From positions 37,263,932 to 37,327,931 of the forward strand of contig OX439052.1 in NCBI GenBank assembly GCA_949317995.1: a stretch of DNA of 64,000 nt, given 5' to 3'. This DNA is from Acholoe squamosa. Its lineage: Eukaryota > Annelida > Polychaeta > Phyllodocida > Polynoidae. Position numbers and translations under genes: made by a program. The notes beneath the pieces are model-generated. The model was not told the origin of the DNA. It ran no database searches and saw only the letters and a program-made list of their open reading frames with translations. Below are positions 37,698 to 57,755 of this stretch, in pieces (the first letter of the stretch is position 1; each line of letters begins with the position of its first letter).

Positions 37698-38556
37698 TAG
37701 GAAGTTTAGGTCACATTTAGATATGCTCCAGATCCTTTAGCCAACCAACAGGTCTTGTAGAATACGCATTTACGATTTCAGTGCACTTGGAATCAAGTCT
37801 CTACTCCATATATTTGCTGAGATATTCATTATTGAAGATTTCTATGACCTTGACCTATGACCTCTGGCCATGGAATAAATATTAAGAAAAAAGAAAAATG
37901 TACCCATTTGTATAAATTGTACACTAAACCACCATGAAAACAGTACCCAGTGTGCAAAACTATTGTGTTTTTGCCAAATTCTTGCGAAAACAAGTCTCTG
38001 ACCTTGACCTTGCTTATAATGTGCCCTTGATTGGTGCTGAAGGTCATGTAAACCCTTTGCATAGTTCCCTGATGTATTTTGTATGCTACTTCATGATTAT
38101 TGAGTATAATTATGGGAAATATAATGATTTTGGGCCATTTTACCTCAAAACCTGTTAGTTGTGACATTTGACCTTGAGCCAAGGTCAAGGTCACTGACAC
38201 ATAACTGGCAGGCACCAGAACCTTAGGCGGGTATATGCCGAAAATTTCAAGCCAATATATTGGACGGTTCTTGAAATACACCAATATCAAATTCATTACA
38301 TTTTACTATTCTGGCTGGTTCCAATGGCTGTGGTCCCTCAGTATCAAGAAATGTGCCACATTTGAGGTTCCTTAACCATTGGGAGGTTGTCACCAAAGAA
38401 AACCAAATCTCGGATGTTCAAATGTAAATATCTCAGCAAATAATAGCAGTAGAGACTTGATTCTTGGTGCATTAGAATCGTATGACTGAGCTCTACCAGG
38501 CCTACTAGTTGGTTAAAGGATCTGAACCATGTATAGAATTCACCTGAACTCCCTAG
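37698..38556. mobile_element. DNA element with about 120-bp terminal inverted repeats
   Basis: The left arm (GGAAGTTTAGGT ... CAGATCCTTTAGCCAACCAA ... GAATCAAGTCTCTACT ... TTTGCTGAGATATT) is mirrored at 38420-38556 with about 80% identity by eye. The inside carries clusters of TGACCT/AGGTCA. No transposase recognised; the 155-codon minus frame inside matches nothing I know. Confidence 0.75.
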
Positions 38557-38906
38557 TCAAGACAAGGGGTCAACAAAAAAATGACCCCCCCCCCCCCCCC
38601 ACTCAACCTAGCTACTATTAGTACTAACCCCCCTCCCCTAGTTGTTAAAAAACAACGCGTCGAGCTGGCTTTGAAATAAGTTAATCTAAATCATACTAAG
38701 CAGGGAACCATAAGCCATAGGCCAAGGCAAGCTCAGAGTCAGAATGTTTACTCAGGCTTCTCAGGTAGCAAACTTGACAAGTGCGCTCGGGCCAGGGCAG
38801 GGGCCAGGGCCTGCTTCAACAAATATCGGCGTCTGTCAGCTACTGAATCAACACATATGGTGAATGAAAGAGACAACGACACGATACATAAACCATCATA
38901 ACTTAC

Positions 38907-39050
38907 CAGAAAGATGGTATGTTTCTAAATGATGGCCTTGGATTTCTTGATTCAACAGTAGCTCGCGAGTAATCCCGCTAAAACTCTCAACTTCACTGGC
39001 GATAAGTAGCGGTAGTCGCCATGTTGTTGACTGTTGCTACTGCCGCTGAC
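38907..39050 (-). other. Probable non-coding first exon and promoter region of the dynein gene
   Basis: On the minus strand a consensus donor (TTTCTG|GTAAGTT) at 38907 closes a locally CG-containing stretch that includes ATGGCGACTACC near 39022, a uORF of a few codons. The next acceptor on this strand with a coding continuation is at 30729. This would make an 8.2-kb first intron. The transcription start (about 39,050) is inferred; no TATA box is clear. The beta-secretase gene lies on the other side, pointing away, so the region may act as a spaced divergent promoter. Confidence 0.45.
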
Positions 39051-41149
39051 CTCATTTGCATATTAACTTTTTTGCTGTATCATTATTTGATATATTTATT
39101 TTAATTTTGTATAATTTGTGTAGTCTTAGTTAATACATTGTGATATGTTATAAAATTTTACTCTTTCTGTCAAAAAGAAAATTGAGCTTTAAGCATATAC
39201 TCTGTTCTTCCTGCTAGAGAGATAACTTCAAAGAATGTGCTTGATGAAAGCACTTGCTACACTGGCTACCTGCCTCTCAGCCCGCTCTCAGCCTTGTAAA
39301 ATCCATAGAATATAGAGAGAGACTGGAAGGGTAGCTCTGGGTGCTGTGCACTACGGGCCTGTCTTATCTTCGTTATCTGGGTCAACCTCTCCCCAAACTG
39401 CTACCTGACTTCCGGTTTTGATATCACTGGTAGAGTCCCCATAGGGCTGAATGTTAGGGTGCACAAAATAGTATTTTTCTTTGGAAATATATAATCAAAC
39501 ATTTGGAAAATTTCTATGGTGTTTCCTAGAGTTCTGTATGAACAGTATATTTTCTAGGCATTTACTAATTGCCTGGTAGATTCAGTGAATTATTTATCAA
39601 AGGGATGTCATCTATGTGACCTACCTTCCATGCCTACTTCAATAGATCCATGTGAACATCTAGAGTAATGGAAATTGTAAGTAAATATGTATTCCTTTAC
39701 TATATGAACAATATCCCTATTGGCACGGGTAAATAATCTCCTCTGCTCCATATACATGGTCATGGCAAAAGCCTCCTTTATTTGATAAATGTTTTAAAAA
39801 TATCACTCATCAGAGTGAAACTGTATTCGTCTGGACGAAAAGTAGATATTTGTTTACAGGGGGCGCCACCTTGCACCCACGGCAGACATATTTTGGAGGT
39901 GAATAACAAAGCATTGCTCGCCACTGGCAGTCTATGGGGCTGATTGTGTAGGTGCAGAAAATATCAGTTTTCTCAGAATATGTCCAATCAAAACACTTGA
40001 GACTTACAGCGAGTGATCCAAAGATAATAATGGATATTTCAGGTGAATATGAATTCATTTCTTTGAGAAGATTTTGAGAGAATGAATTTTCAATTCATAC
40101 CTCCAGTGCACCTCTCTTTCGCCTATCCCGTCAGGCCCAACCCCAAAGTTAAATTATTTCATAATGGCACTTCTCCTCATAACACATGCACCAAACTTTC
40201 AGTGAGTCATCTTCAAATAACAAACTAATTGCTTGTGAAGTTTGATATCATTCTGACAATGGGAAGCATAAAAAATTACAGTTTAAGCCAATGCATAGTG
40301 TCAGCCTTGGAGCTTCCCTGTGGGAGCCCTGTGCGAGGATTCACCTCCTTTAAATGGAGGTGCTACCAGTTGCAACGGAGTGCAGACAACTTTCCCATAC
40401 TTTAGCTTGCTTTTCGTCCGTACGAATCTCTCTTCTGCTTACTTCACAACAACTGACTCATGCTTTTGCCACAGCCAATGGAAATAGGTGAAAGCACATT
40501 GATACATGTAGTTGTAGGTCAGCCTCCACACCTGTAGGTGTGAACACTCCACACCTGGAGGTGTGATGAGTGATGTCCCATGCTAATTTGCACAGGTCTT
40601 TGAAGTTAACATCTAAGCCACATCTCTGTGAGGTAGGCTCTGTTACCAAAAATATGAGGACTACCTGTAGTCCTGTCCACTACTAAAATCCCAACAGCCA
40701 GAGGCAAAAAATAAAAATGTTATTTTGCCATTAAATTTCACATTTTGACAATCAAATCTAAAATATTGTCAAATACACTGGAAGAAAAGGGGGAAATGTA
40801 TGTAGTTTGCACGTGAAGATGGACATTTTCTTCTTTTTTTTTGCATGATTTTCTTTATATTTATACACAGTATCCCTACATGCCTTTTGATTACTCACCT
40901 AACATTTAGATCTTTTTGATCTATTATTTCCAGAGCAAATCAATATTTTGTTCACCCTCACAAATCAGGCCAATGGGGTCTCTACTGTTAATGCAAAAAC
41001 CGGAAGTCAAGTAGCAGTTTGGGGAGGACTTGACCTAGATAACAAACATATTGACCTAGAAACGGGAGCGCACACTCCAGTTATATATATACTCTCTGTA
41101 AAATCCATGAGCAGAGAAACCACAGGCGATCAGATAGTTTGACCTACTT

Positions 41150-41331
41150 ATCTAGTTCTAACATTTAACACCAGTCAGTGCCACACGTTTCCGAAAGCAA
41201 AACAACACAGAAAGCTGAACAGGGAAGACACTTATACGTCTAATTTTAATCAAATATACACCAATCGGAGATAAAAATGATGTAGAAACCTTCTTTAACG
41301 AATCATGTCGCTGGCTAGGACGTAGAAATTA
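41150..41331 (+). other. Possible upstream non-coding exon of the beta-secretase gene
   Basis: A strong donor (AAATTAT|GTAAGTATCT) occurs at 41331/41332 on the plus strand, and the next coding exon needs an upstream partner. No other support is visible; the start of this exon is arbitrary. Confidence 0.2.
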
Positions 41332-43418
41332 TGTAAGTATCTGTTACTTTGAGAGAAATCACTGATTGAAAAGTGTCACTGTCAGTCTTCTTGCCTGGCC
41401 CTAGACTAGTCCTAGTCAGTGGTACTACTGGTAGGTACGTGAATGTAGGGGCTGCAGACCATGTCCTAGAAAACTGTGCCACTATGAGAGGGGGTGTGCA
41501 GGGGCACCTCTCTTTTAGCAGCTTTAAAATATGATTAATATTGATGGGATAATGCCTCTTATAATTTTTATATCAAGTATACAAGATTTACTTTCATATT
41601 GTGCTTGAATTTGGGGAAAATTCTAATTGGTTAATTAATTATGGGCTTAATTAGGTCAGTGACTAATTAAGATGTTATCATTTCAATGAAGGAATCTTAC
41701 AAGTTACTCAAAAACCAATGGAAGTGGTAGAGTACTGTCTAAACTTTATGTGTACCAAATATGAAGCAAATCTATGGTTGCGAACATAGGTTTTTAGGAT
41801 CCGGAAATTAAAGTTATTAATTAATTTTGAGCAATTTTGAGGGTTTTCATACCTTTTTTATTTTCAAAAATTCATATCTCTGCTTCTAGAGGCGGGATAA
41901 GCCTGATTTGAGTTGCATTAAATTCGCAAGGTTACTGGCTTTCAGAATATATAAAGTTCTATTGACTAATTATGATATAAAATATTAGTAGAAATTATGG
42001 GATTGGTCACATGTCAATCCTCTTTGTATAGTTTAATATTGTGACCGAAAAATGCCTAACCTCGCCCTACAGAATCCTCTCTAGCTCAGCCAAAAATAAG
42101 GTTAGAATAAAAATTCCAAAAGCATAATATTTCTTAAATGTGGCTCTTTGTGCACTGTTGGATTCATGTAGATCTGATGTATTTAAAATTTTTAGTCACA
42201 TACCTACTACTGGTACTTGGTAGTCTAAGTCTAGGCTCTACTACTCTAGTCTCTAAGATTGCCACATGGTGTACCGGGTATGACTAATAATGAGTGACTG
42301 AGGCTCCTCTCGGTTTGGAAAGATGAGTCCGTCACGACTCACATTGCCATTCACACTATAATCAGCTACTACATTAGAAATTATGTTAACTTGTAGGCTC
42401 TTACCTAGTTTTTAAGATTTTGTCCCATGCATTTTATCTATTAAGCAATGGATAGATCTCATCAAAAAAGTGGATTTGCTCTTTAAATGAAGTCTTTATG
42501 CCAAGTATAAGGGAAGTTATGACTGATCAAAGACCCAAAATCGAACCCAAAATTCTTCCAGAGTTTAAATTGGGTCCAGATTTGTGATCAAGCATATCGG
42601 ATACAGGACTGGGGACATCTCTGAAATCATTATTTTGGACTATTTTCTTTTCATGTATGGAAGAGTTCCCCATAAAAGGTTCAAAATCAATGTATCATAT
42701 CAAATTTTAACAATTTAAAGGGATTTTATCTTGACATAATATCATCTGCGATTTAGCGATCTGACAGAATTGGTGCAAAATTATGGAGTTGATATGAAAT
42801 CTTTAGTTGGTCAGAATTTCCCTTTAAACTGACATAAAGACTTCATATAAAAAGTAAATCCACTTCTTTTATCAGCTCTATCCATTGTTATATAAATAAT
42901 ATACATAGGATTGAATTCTGGCAAACAGACAAGGGCCTAACATGGAGAAGCTGTTTGAAGGGTGATAGCAAATGGCACGCTAACATTTTTGTGGGGTCTG
43001 GCAAACATCCTGTTCCCCCATGACAAGAAAACCCTTAGACATTTTCTAAACCATTCTTTCCTGTAGAAAGTGTGGGAACTATTCTCTTTTATGTGAGATT
43101 TGGCCTTTATACCAAAAAATGCTTTCAAAATTATGAGCTAACTTCACTTGGGGAGAATGGGATGTTTGCCTGCATCAATTATTTCTCATATAAATTCATA
43201 TTAAACCCCTAATCAATCCATTTAAAATGAGCCCATGTTTGTTAAGATCCTCCAATAAATAGTTACACAATGAGCTGTCAAAGAAAGGAGAGTTTAGCAC
43301 TCCCCAGTTTCAGCTTTATCACAGTTTCACACCTCCACTGCAGCAGAACCATGCACTGGGGGTAGGTAAGTGCCTATGTTAAGATGACTGCAGATAGACC
43401 GATTCAATTGGTATCTAA

Positions 43419-43570
43419 AGGCGACCGCAGACGGGTCTTACGTGAACGGCCAATCCTGACGATCGGGAGCGTCTGCGGGACATCCGATCAAGTCTGACAA
43501 CATCAAACCTGTACGATCTTCCCAACTGGATCTGCCACACTGTCCAAGTCGGGCCCATCTGCGGTCACCT
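43419..43570. mobile_element. TTAA-type MITE, copy 2
   Basis: Ends AGGCGACCGCAGACGGGTC and CCATCTGCGGTCACC, flanked by CTAA and TTAA. Shares GATCCTGACGATCGGGAG-type interior with copies 1 and 3. Confidence 0.75.
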
Positions 43571-43874
43571 TAACTAAGGGTTTTCTGATCCAATTTGATC
43601 AGCCCCGATCATCGCCATCAACCGAACGAAGGCCACCATCAATTGACCCGAGTTTGGCCCATCTGTGGTCACCTCAAGGCTGAAGCAATATCTAAAAGTA
43701 AAACTCATATAATAATAAGGTACACTATAGTCTACACATCAGTACTCTTGTGTAGTCCTTTGTAGTTACCGTTCATTATCAAGATTAAATAGACAAAGGT
43801 TCACAAGTTGTGGGTCTGAGGGTTATTTCACGAAAATTGAAGTAGCCTCTGGAGGTGATAAGTGACGCCACTAA

Positions 43875-44040
43875 AGGCGACCGCAAACGGGCCAGACTCG
43901 ATCGGTATCTAAGAAGTATGGTCCCGATCCGATCGGGAACATGAAACATGTTTGATATTGTCAGACTCGATCGCACGTCCACACAGACGCTCCCGATTGT
44001 CAGGATCAGCTGACCCAGTCGGGCCTGTCTGTGGTCAGCT
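43875..44040. mobile_element. TTAA-type MITE, copy 3 (inverted)
   Basis: AGGCGACCGCAAACGGGCCA ... GGGCCTGTCTGTGGTCAGCT; the interior is the reverse of copy 1 (GATCCGATCGGGAACATG). Left flank CTAA. Confidence 0.75.
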
Positions 44041-44098
44041 AAAAGAATACACATCCACAAAGTTATGCTGGCAGAGACAGGAGACCGAATACACATCC

Positions 44099-44582
44099 AG
44101 GGATGCCAACTGTTGCGAATTTTTCATAATTGTTACGATTTTTTGTCCTTATTACGACCATTACGATCATAAGGGGCAAAATTACGATTTTTGGACTTTC
44201 CTGACAAGGCCCTTAAAGAGTGTACTAAATTTTCTTGATGAGTTTCAAAGATTGAAAAGTATTTGAAGTATTCACAGAATAAAGGTTATACGTCTTTAAA
44301 GTATTTCAATGTGGAATTATTCTAGAATCGCTAATATACAACTCACACTATTTTTACCAATAATTATAAAATTGACTGTCAAATGTTTGTCGATTTTCTT
44401 CCTTAAAATAGATCAGAAACAAAATCTAAATGCTGAAACTTTGAAAAGCACAAATTTCTTATGGCATATCCATTCCAGAAAAGTTTTCTAATGTTACGAT
44501 TTTAAGCATAAATTTTTACGATTTTGGGTTAAAAAAAAATCGTAACAATTACGATTTTGACGTTGTCCAGGTTGGCATCTTT
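44099..44582. mobile_element. hAT-like MITE
   Basis: Inverted ends AGGGATGCCAAC and GTTGGCATCTTT, flanked by ACACATCC (44091-44098) and GCACATCC (44583-44590): an 8-bp duplication with one mismatch. The interior repeats ATTACGATTTT and TTACGA. Confidence 0.8.
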
Positions 44583-44941
44583 GCACATCCGCAATTAGAT
44601 GTCCGCATTTTAAGACATTTTATGATTTGAATGCACCTTGAATGCTTCTGTGTAATTGAATGTGTATTGGGAGCACAAAACTTTTTGATGCTACACTTGA
44701 TCAGTTAATTCACTGACCTACACATTATACTACAGTTTACAACTGCACAAGTCTCTGTTTAATTTTGCCCTTTATTGGGTAATTATAAGCTTATCAAATC
44801 AATGCTATCTATTTTGTCTTTTTTTTCCAGATGGAGAGAGATCCCGAGGTTAACTTCTCCTCCTATGACTTACAAAGAGGTAACTCATCCCAATCAGTGG
44901 CCTTTATGACAGCCCCAACAAACTCTCACCAACGGTAGACA

Positions 44942-52490
<7,549 letters not shown>

Positions 52491-53475
52491 CATCTTCACA
52501 TATGACGCTACGTCAATGTTAAGTTAGATATACTCGCGACATTAGTAGGACTTCACGTAGTAATGGTTGTTAGCTCCTTAATCCTTTAAGGGACAAATAG
52601 TGCATTAATGCATCATGCTCATTAGTTGTCATGATGCATGGATGCAGCACTGGCAAGAGCTGCATCCATGCTATCCTGAAAGGTTTGCTTGATAGTTGAT
52701 TGTAGTGCTGGTAAGTCGACTTCACAGACTTCCCATGATGCATTAGATCGGCAGAAGTGCATCTAAGCATCATGCCAACGCTTACAGAGTATGTAAGTAA
52801 GTCCCAGAGTGTCTGCATGATGCGCGAATGCACTGTTGGTAAGTAGACTCACCAGGGCTGCATTTATGCATCATGCTGACCAAAAGGCATGATGCATTAA
52901 AGCATTGTATGGCTCTTACAGGGTTAGACAGGGTGTAGAAAGGCATTAGATGTTAGTGTGGAACCACGATGTTATCAGGTAGAGTTATGACAGAGCCAAA
53001 TATAGCAATAGACTTGGATAAAAATTAGTCAAAAACCTATTGGGATTGATAGAAAAGAAATGCTCACAATTATCAAATGTATTATATTAGTTAAAATGAC
53101 GCACCTCTCATTAATGTCAATATCAAAGGTTTTAGTCATAGGGTCATTTTATTTCATTTTATTTTATTTCCCTCCCAGTCCATTCATACATCTGAATTAT
53201 TAAGAAATTTCTTATCTTTTACGGCATCTGTGTTGTTGTAAGAAAAATTATTCTGATGAAGTCTGGGAGCCTTTCAATTCTTGCTGTTAATGCTGTATTA
53301 TTATTTTAACTGTGATGAAACCGAATATAAGCCGTACCCACGTATAAGCCACAGCCTGACTTTGGGATAAAGCAATAGTGAGATTAGCAAGTGTTGACAT
53401 TACATGTACTATGGTGCGAAACCCACAACGAGGCTAAATTCCTGTATAGATTATAACATAGGCTTATAATGATAC

Positions 53476-53719
53476 TACCGTAATCTCCCGCATATAAGGC
53501 GCGTCTTATAGGCCAAACAAAATGCTGCTGGGTCTTATACGTGGGAGGTAAATTGCCTTGAGTTTGGGGTGCGCCTTATAGGGGGTATTTTTTACTATAG
53601 AACAGTACCAGACTAACAAAAATCTGCCCTCAGAGGTGCGCCTTATACGTGAAACATCTCCCTGAGTTGGGGGTGCGCCTTATAGGCGAGCTGCGCCTTA
53701 TACGCAGGAGATTACGGTA
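53476..53719. mobile_element. TACCGTA foldback element, subfamily 4
   Basis: Closely matches 62172-62419: AACAAAAT(.)TGCTG, CTTATACGTGGGAGG, GGGTGCGCCTTATAGG and ACTATAGAACAGTAC modules between the usual arms. Confidence 0.87.
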
Positions 53720-54504
53720 CATCAAAACTCTACTTTAATTTTATGGGGTAATGTAATATGGTGTATATTTTAGCTTACAGTTTATGTGTAGATAAAATGC
53801 AAGTGTCCCAAGTGTTCGAAAGTAGCATTTTAAAGACACAAGTCAAGGTCCATATATATTTCCATATCTCCATGATCCTCGGTTTGAGGATAAATTGATG
53901 GTTCTGACCGAGCGTGTTTTAACGGTACTTAACATAACTGATTTTCGCTGTTGTTCATTGTGAGGAATCACTTCTTTTATTCATATTTATTCTCATCTAT
54001 GACATAGGTATTACGATCTGAACATCACTTTTGCACTTTATGTGTCATAATTCTTTTCTTCTATTTTTTAACCTTTAAGGTTCTGTTCTTCTCTTTTATC
54101 TGTCACTTTTTCATACTACATGTTAAGATCTGGAAACTATCACACTTACTTAGACATAATGTGAAAACAGTATTGCTTTGTCTTGAAGGAGATTCATAGT
54201 AACCCACTGGTATTAACAATGTATTCAATATGTACTTATTAGATATAAACTAATTTAGTCTGAGAAAAGGTGTGCATGTTGCATGTACATTTTTGCTTTT
54301 GAAATTAATTGCACAATAGACATGTTTCATTACTTCAAAGTTAACAAGAGCATGAAACCCTGGTGTCATGGTCAACTATTGGTGTGCATTAGAATATGAG
54401 TTCTGTATCTACTACATACCGGTAGTCACATTTAAGCTCTGGGTTTAGAATAAGCACTCAGCGTAAATAACCACAGGATACAGGGGTGGGTCTTTAAAAA
54501 GTTA

Positions 54505-54880
54505 TTAACTTAAATTCCTGCGTATAAAGCCACACCTACATATAAGCCGCAACCTGAGTTAGGGAGATTAAGCTATAAGTCACACCTGCAATCTCAAAAA
54601 TGACAGTTTAACAGGCTTAAATACCCAAGTGTAAGCGGCATCGGCACTTTGCATACATTCTATAAGCCTGATCCACGTATAGGGGACCATCCACAAATGA
54701 CGTCACGCTAGAGGGGGGGAGGGGGTCAGGCTTAATTTTCCATATACCTTAAGTATTGCAAAATTGGCAACAACAAAAAAAAAAACGTGATGAGGGGGGG
54801 TCAAAAATGATCAAATTTTGTGTAACGTCATTTATGGATGGCCCCTAAGGTGTGGCTTATACATAGGAATTTGGAGTAAG
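54505..54880. mobile_element. TACCGTA-like remnant carrying a nested MITE
   Basis: The outer remnant has ATAAGCCGCAACCTGAGTTA modules and ends GTGTGGCTTATACATAGG. Inside, 54681-54846 is a separate element with ends AGGGGACCATCCACAAATGA and GTCATTTATGGATGGCCCCT, a type widespread in invertebrates. Confidence 0.7.
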
Positions 54881-56789
54881 CATTAAGAGCCCTTGAATAA
54901 GTGTCTGTCTTGTATTAGAGCTTGGATTTTTTGATTAGGCATTCAAATTCATGAGCCCCAGGTGCTTATTCACGACATTATATCCGCTGACAATAATCAT
55001 TATAAGCAAGCACCAAGAAAAAATTAACTAAAAGTCCTATATAATAATGAAAGACACTAGGTACTCCATGTGATTACTTGTTATTTATGTACTTTTAAGA
55101 AGTGACTGATTTTTCTCCAACATGTTTGAGTTTGATTATGATCCCTTATATTGGGATAACATTTCTTACAATATGTTTGAGTTTTGATCATGTTTTTATC
55201 AGGATTAATATACAACTACATTACATGTGTATTTACCCTATTGATGTTATTGTTGAGTTTCCTTCTCAGAGGAATTATTCTAAAACGTTGATTGAAATGA
55301 AAAAAACGTGTGATATAGTAATTACCGCTATATATGAAACTAAATTGATCTATCGTAATCTGCTGAGACAAACAATAAGAATCCTGCAATGAATTTAGGT
55401 TCAGTAAAATTGATGGAATTTAGGAAGACACTCAAGTCCTCATCTCGTTTGCATCTGTGAAATGATATCATGAAAAGCTCTTTCAATTTTTTTTTGTCAC
55501 TCTGAATCGGTGATCTCGTGTGTGTGAAAAAGTCAGCGGGTTAAGTCCTCGATTCAGTGCTCCTTTAAATGGTTCCCGTTCTACATTCCGAAAACATTCC
55601 TGGATGTTTGTTCCCAGAGCTAAATTCAATAAACTTACTGTCGGTGATTAGCCCTGTCAATAAGGACCACATGCCCTGAAGGGGTTTATAGTACCTTGCA
55701 TATGAGGCGCATGCTAAGTTGATGCCAGACTCTCAGGCACGGGTTGGGTTAATATCATCCAGTTTAGTATTCTTATGACCCCCCCGTGTATAAGGCGCAT
55801 TCCCTCTTTTGAGGTTCTATGCTCCATGGTAAGTCTCAGATTCCCATATTTATAAGCCTCTAGGTACTGTAATATTAATTATCTGGAGAGTCCCATATCA
55901 TATCATGCTAAATAAAAGGTACAATGTCCCACATCAAGCATATATCTAGTCTATTCTGTGTCATTTGTTATATTCTAGTGTCCAAGTATTAAATGTATAT
56001 TTTAAATTCTAAATATAGAGCAGTCCAATTCTATAGCAGTCCATGGTACTGTATGTATATAATTTATATCAAAACTGTGAGTGCGTATGTCCATTATTAT
56101 AAGCTAAAGTTTTATTAGCAGGAAGTGATTTAATAACCACATGAATGTCCCTTTCTGCCTATCTACTCACACATTAAGAAATATGAAACTATAACTATAG
56201 AACTATGGAACTATAGAACAATAGAGCTATAATATAGAAAAATAGAACTACTCTGATAAAATATAACAAATATTGACTAATTGCTGACAAATAATGAGTA
56301 AGTACTGACACATATTGACTAATTCCTAACAAAATAGTGAGTAAGTTCTGACATATGTTGACTAATTGCTGACAGGTATGAGTAAGTACTGACATATATA
56401 TTGACTGATTGCTGGTAAATAGTGAGTAAGTACGAACATATATTGACCAATTGCTGACAATAGTGAGTAAATACTGACAAAAATCTACTTTTCTTTGGGG
56501 ACAGTCTCGAACTATGCATTTAGATCCAAAAACATGTGAAATTTAGATCCAAAAACATGTGAAATTTTCGATTGCCTAAATTCACCCACGAGGATTCAAA
56601 GGTTTTGATTTAAAGGACATTTATGATGGTGGGGGTAGATTTTAGATTGAGGGTTTTGATATGTTACAGAAAGTAATACATCATCGATGTAAATGCGGTA
56701 ACTTCTCAGATTAATCTTTAAAGATAGCAGACTAATACTATTACAGAGAAAAAGTGCATTATTACTGCTGAGAAATAGTGAATAATTAC

Positions 56790-56976
56790 TGGAGTGAGTG
56801 AGTGAGTAATAGATGTTTAACGCCATTTCGACGGCTAATGTCATATTCATGGTGAGAACTACATTACACAATTTCACAGAGGAATGTGTCAGTGCCCACG
56901 CATATGCGCACCACACACACCCGAGGGGATAGTAAAGAGGAGACATAGACCCTTTTAGTGGGCCAGGGAAGCCCGG
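56790..56976. mobile_element. Dispersed SINE-like repeat, copy 2
   Basis: GGAGTGAGTGAGTGAGTAATAG start; body matches 30931-31095. Inserted inside the satellite, so it is younger than the array. Confidence 0.78.
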
Positions 56977-57236
56977 AATAATTACTGACATATACTGACT
57001 AATTGCTTTCAAATTGTGCATTACTACTGACATATGTTGACTAATTACTGACACATATTTACTAATTGCTGACAACTAGCCCATAGATACTGACATATTT
57101 TGACAAATACCAGTCAAGGCAGGATGCACAATTGAATCAATGGCTATTTCTCTGTTATATATAGAGTAATTGCTGACAGGTTGTGAGTAAATTTACTAAT
57201 TTAGTAAAGTGTTGATAATTGCTGATATATAGTCAC

Positions 57237-57755
57237 TACCGTAAAACCCCGCCTATAAGTCAATTTTTTAAAAATGTTTTTTTTCTCATATACCCGTAAT
57301 CTCTTGCGTATAAGGCGCGTCTTATACGGGAGGTTTTAGTTCTCCCTGGATCCACAAGGGGGACACCAAGACCTTTCTTTTGATATCTTACACTCCCTGT
57401 AAGTCATAATATGACATGCAGGGGCTCAGGAAGTCCTAGAGGGCCTTAGCTAGACATAGCTTTTTGAATTTTCAAAATCCATTCAGTAGAAGTAAAGTTA
57501 TGATTTTTTAATTTTTTTGACCATATCCTAAAACTCTAGGTGCGTCTTATACGCGAGCTGCGCCTTATACGCGAGAGATTACGGTAAGTCGATATTTGAT
57601 CCCAAGATGGGGGGGTCGACTTATAGGTGGGGTTTTTATATAATAGATTATAGTGTTAATATTTCTCAAGCCTTTTTTCTATAGGTCGAATAAGTTTCTC
57701 AAAGAGAGGGGTCGACTTATAAGTGGGGTCGACTTATATGCGGGGTTTTACGGTA
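57237..57755. mobile_element. TACCGTAAAACCCCGCC foldback element (outer)
   Basis: Left TACCGTAAAACCCCGCCTAT, right ATATGCGGGGTTTTACGGTA; interior GGGGTCGACTTATA modules. It is split by another member of the superfamily at 57291-57586. Confidence 0.88.
57291..57586. mobile_element. TACCGTAATCTC foldback element (inner, nested)
   Basis: Subfamily 1 in reverse orientation: CGTAATCTCTTGCGTATAAG ... CTTATACGCGAGAGATTACG; shares GGATCCACAAGGGGGACACC with 61390-61624. Confidence 0.88.

Larger units (their letters stand above)
39051..44830. other. Space between the two genes
   Basis: Mostly AT-rich sequence without a gene. It holds a small hairpin cluster (40310-40680), two TTAA-type MITEs, one hAT-like MITE and probably the promoter of the beta-secretase gene. 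Confidence 0.5.
52491..55640. other. 3' flank of the beta-secretase gene
   Basis: The 3' UTR must start at 52491. No convincing poly(A) signal stands close; an AATAAA at 55628-55633 followed by a GT-rich stretch is possible but would imply a 3-kb UTR full of MITEs. No further gene. Confidence 0.4.

Noticed and set aside
37829..38296. 155-codon minus-strand frame
   Set aside because: Lies inside a mobile element with TIRs, has no recognisable domain, and reads through its half-site repeats.
42318..42355. GATGAGTCCGTCACGACTC resembles a hammerhead ribozyme core
   Set aside because: The preceding CU, the conserved GAAA and a closing stem I are missing, so the catalytic core is not there.
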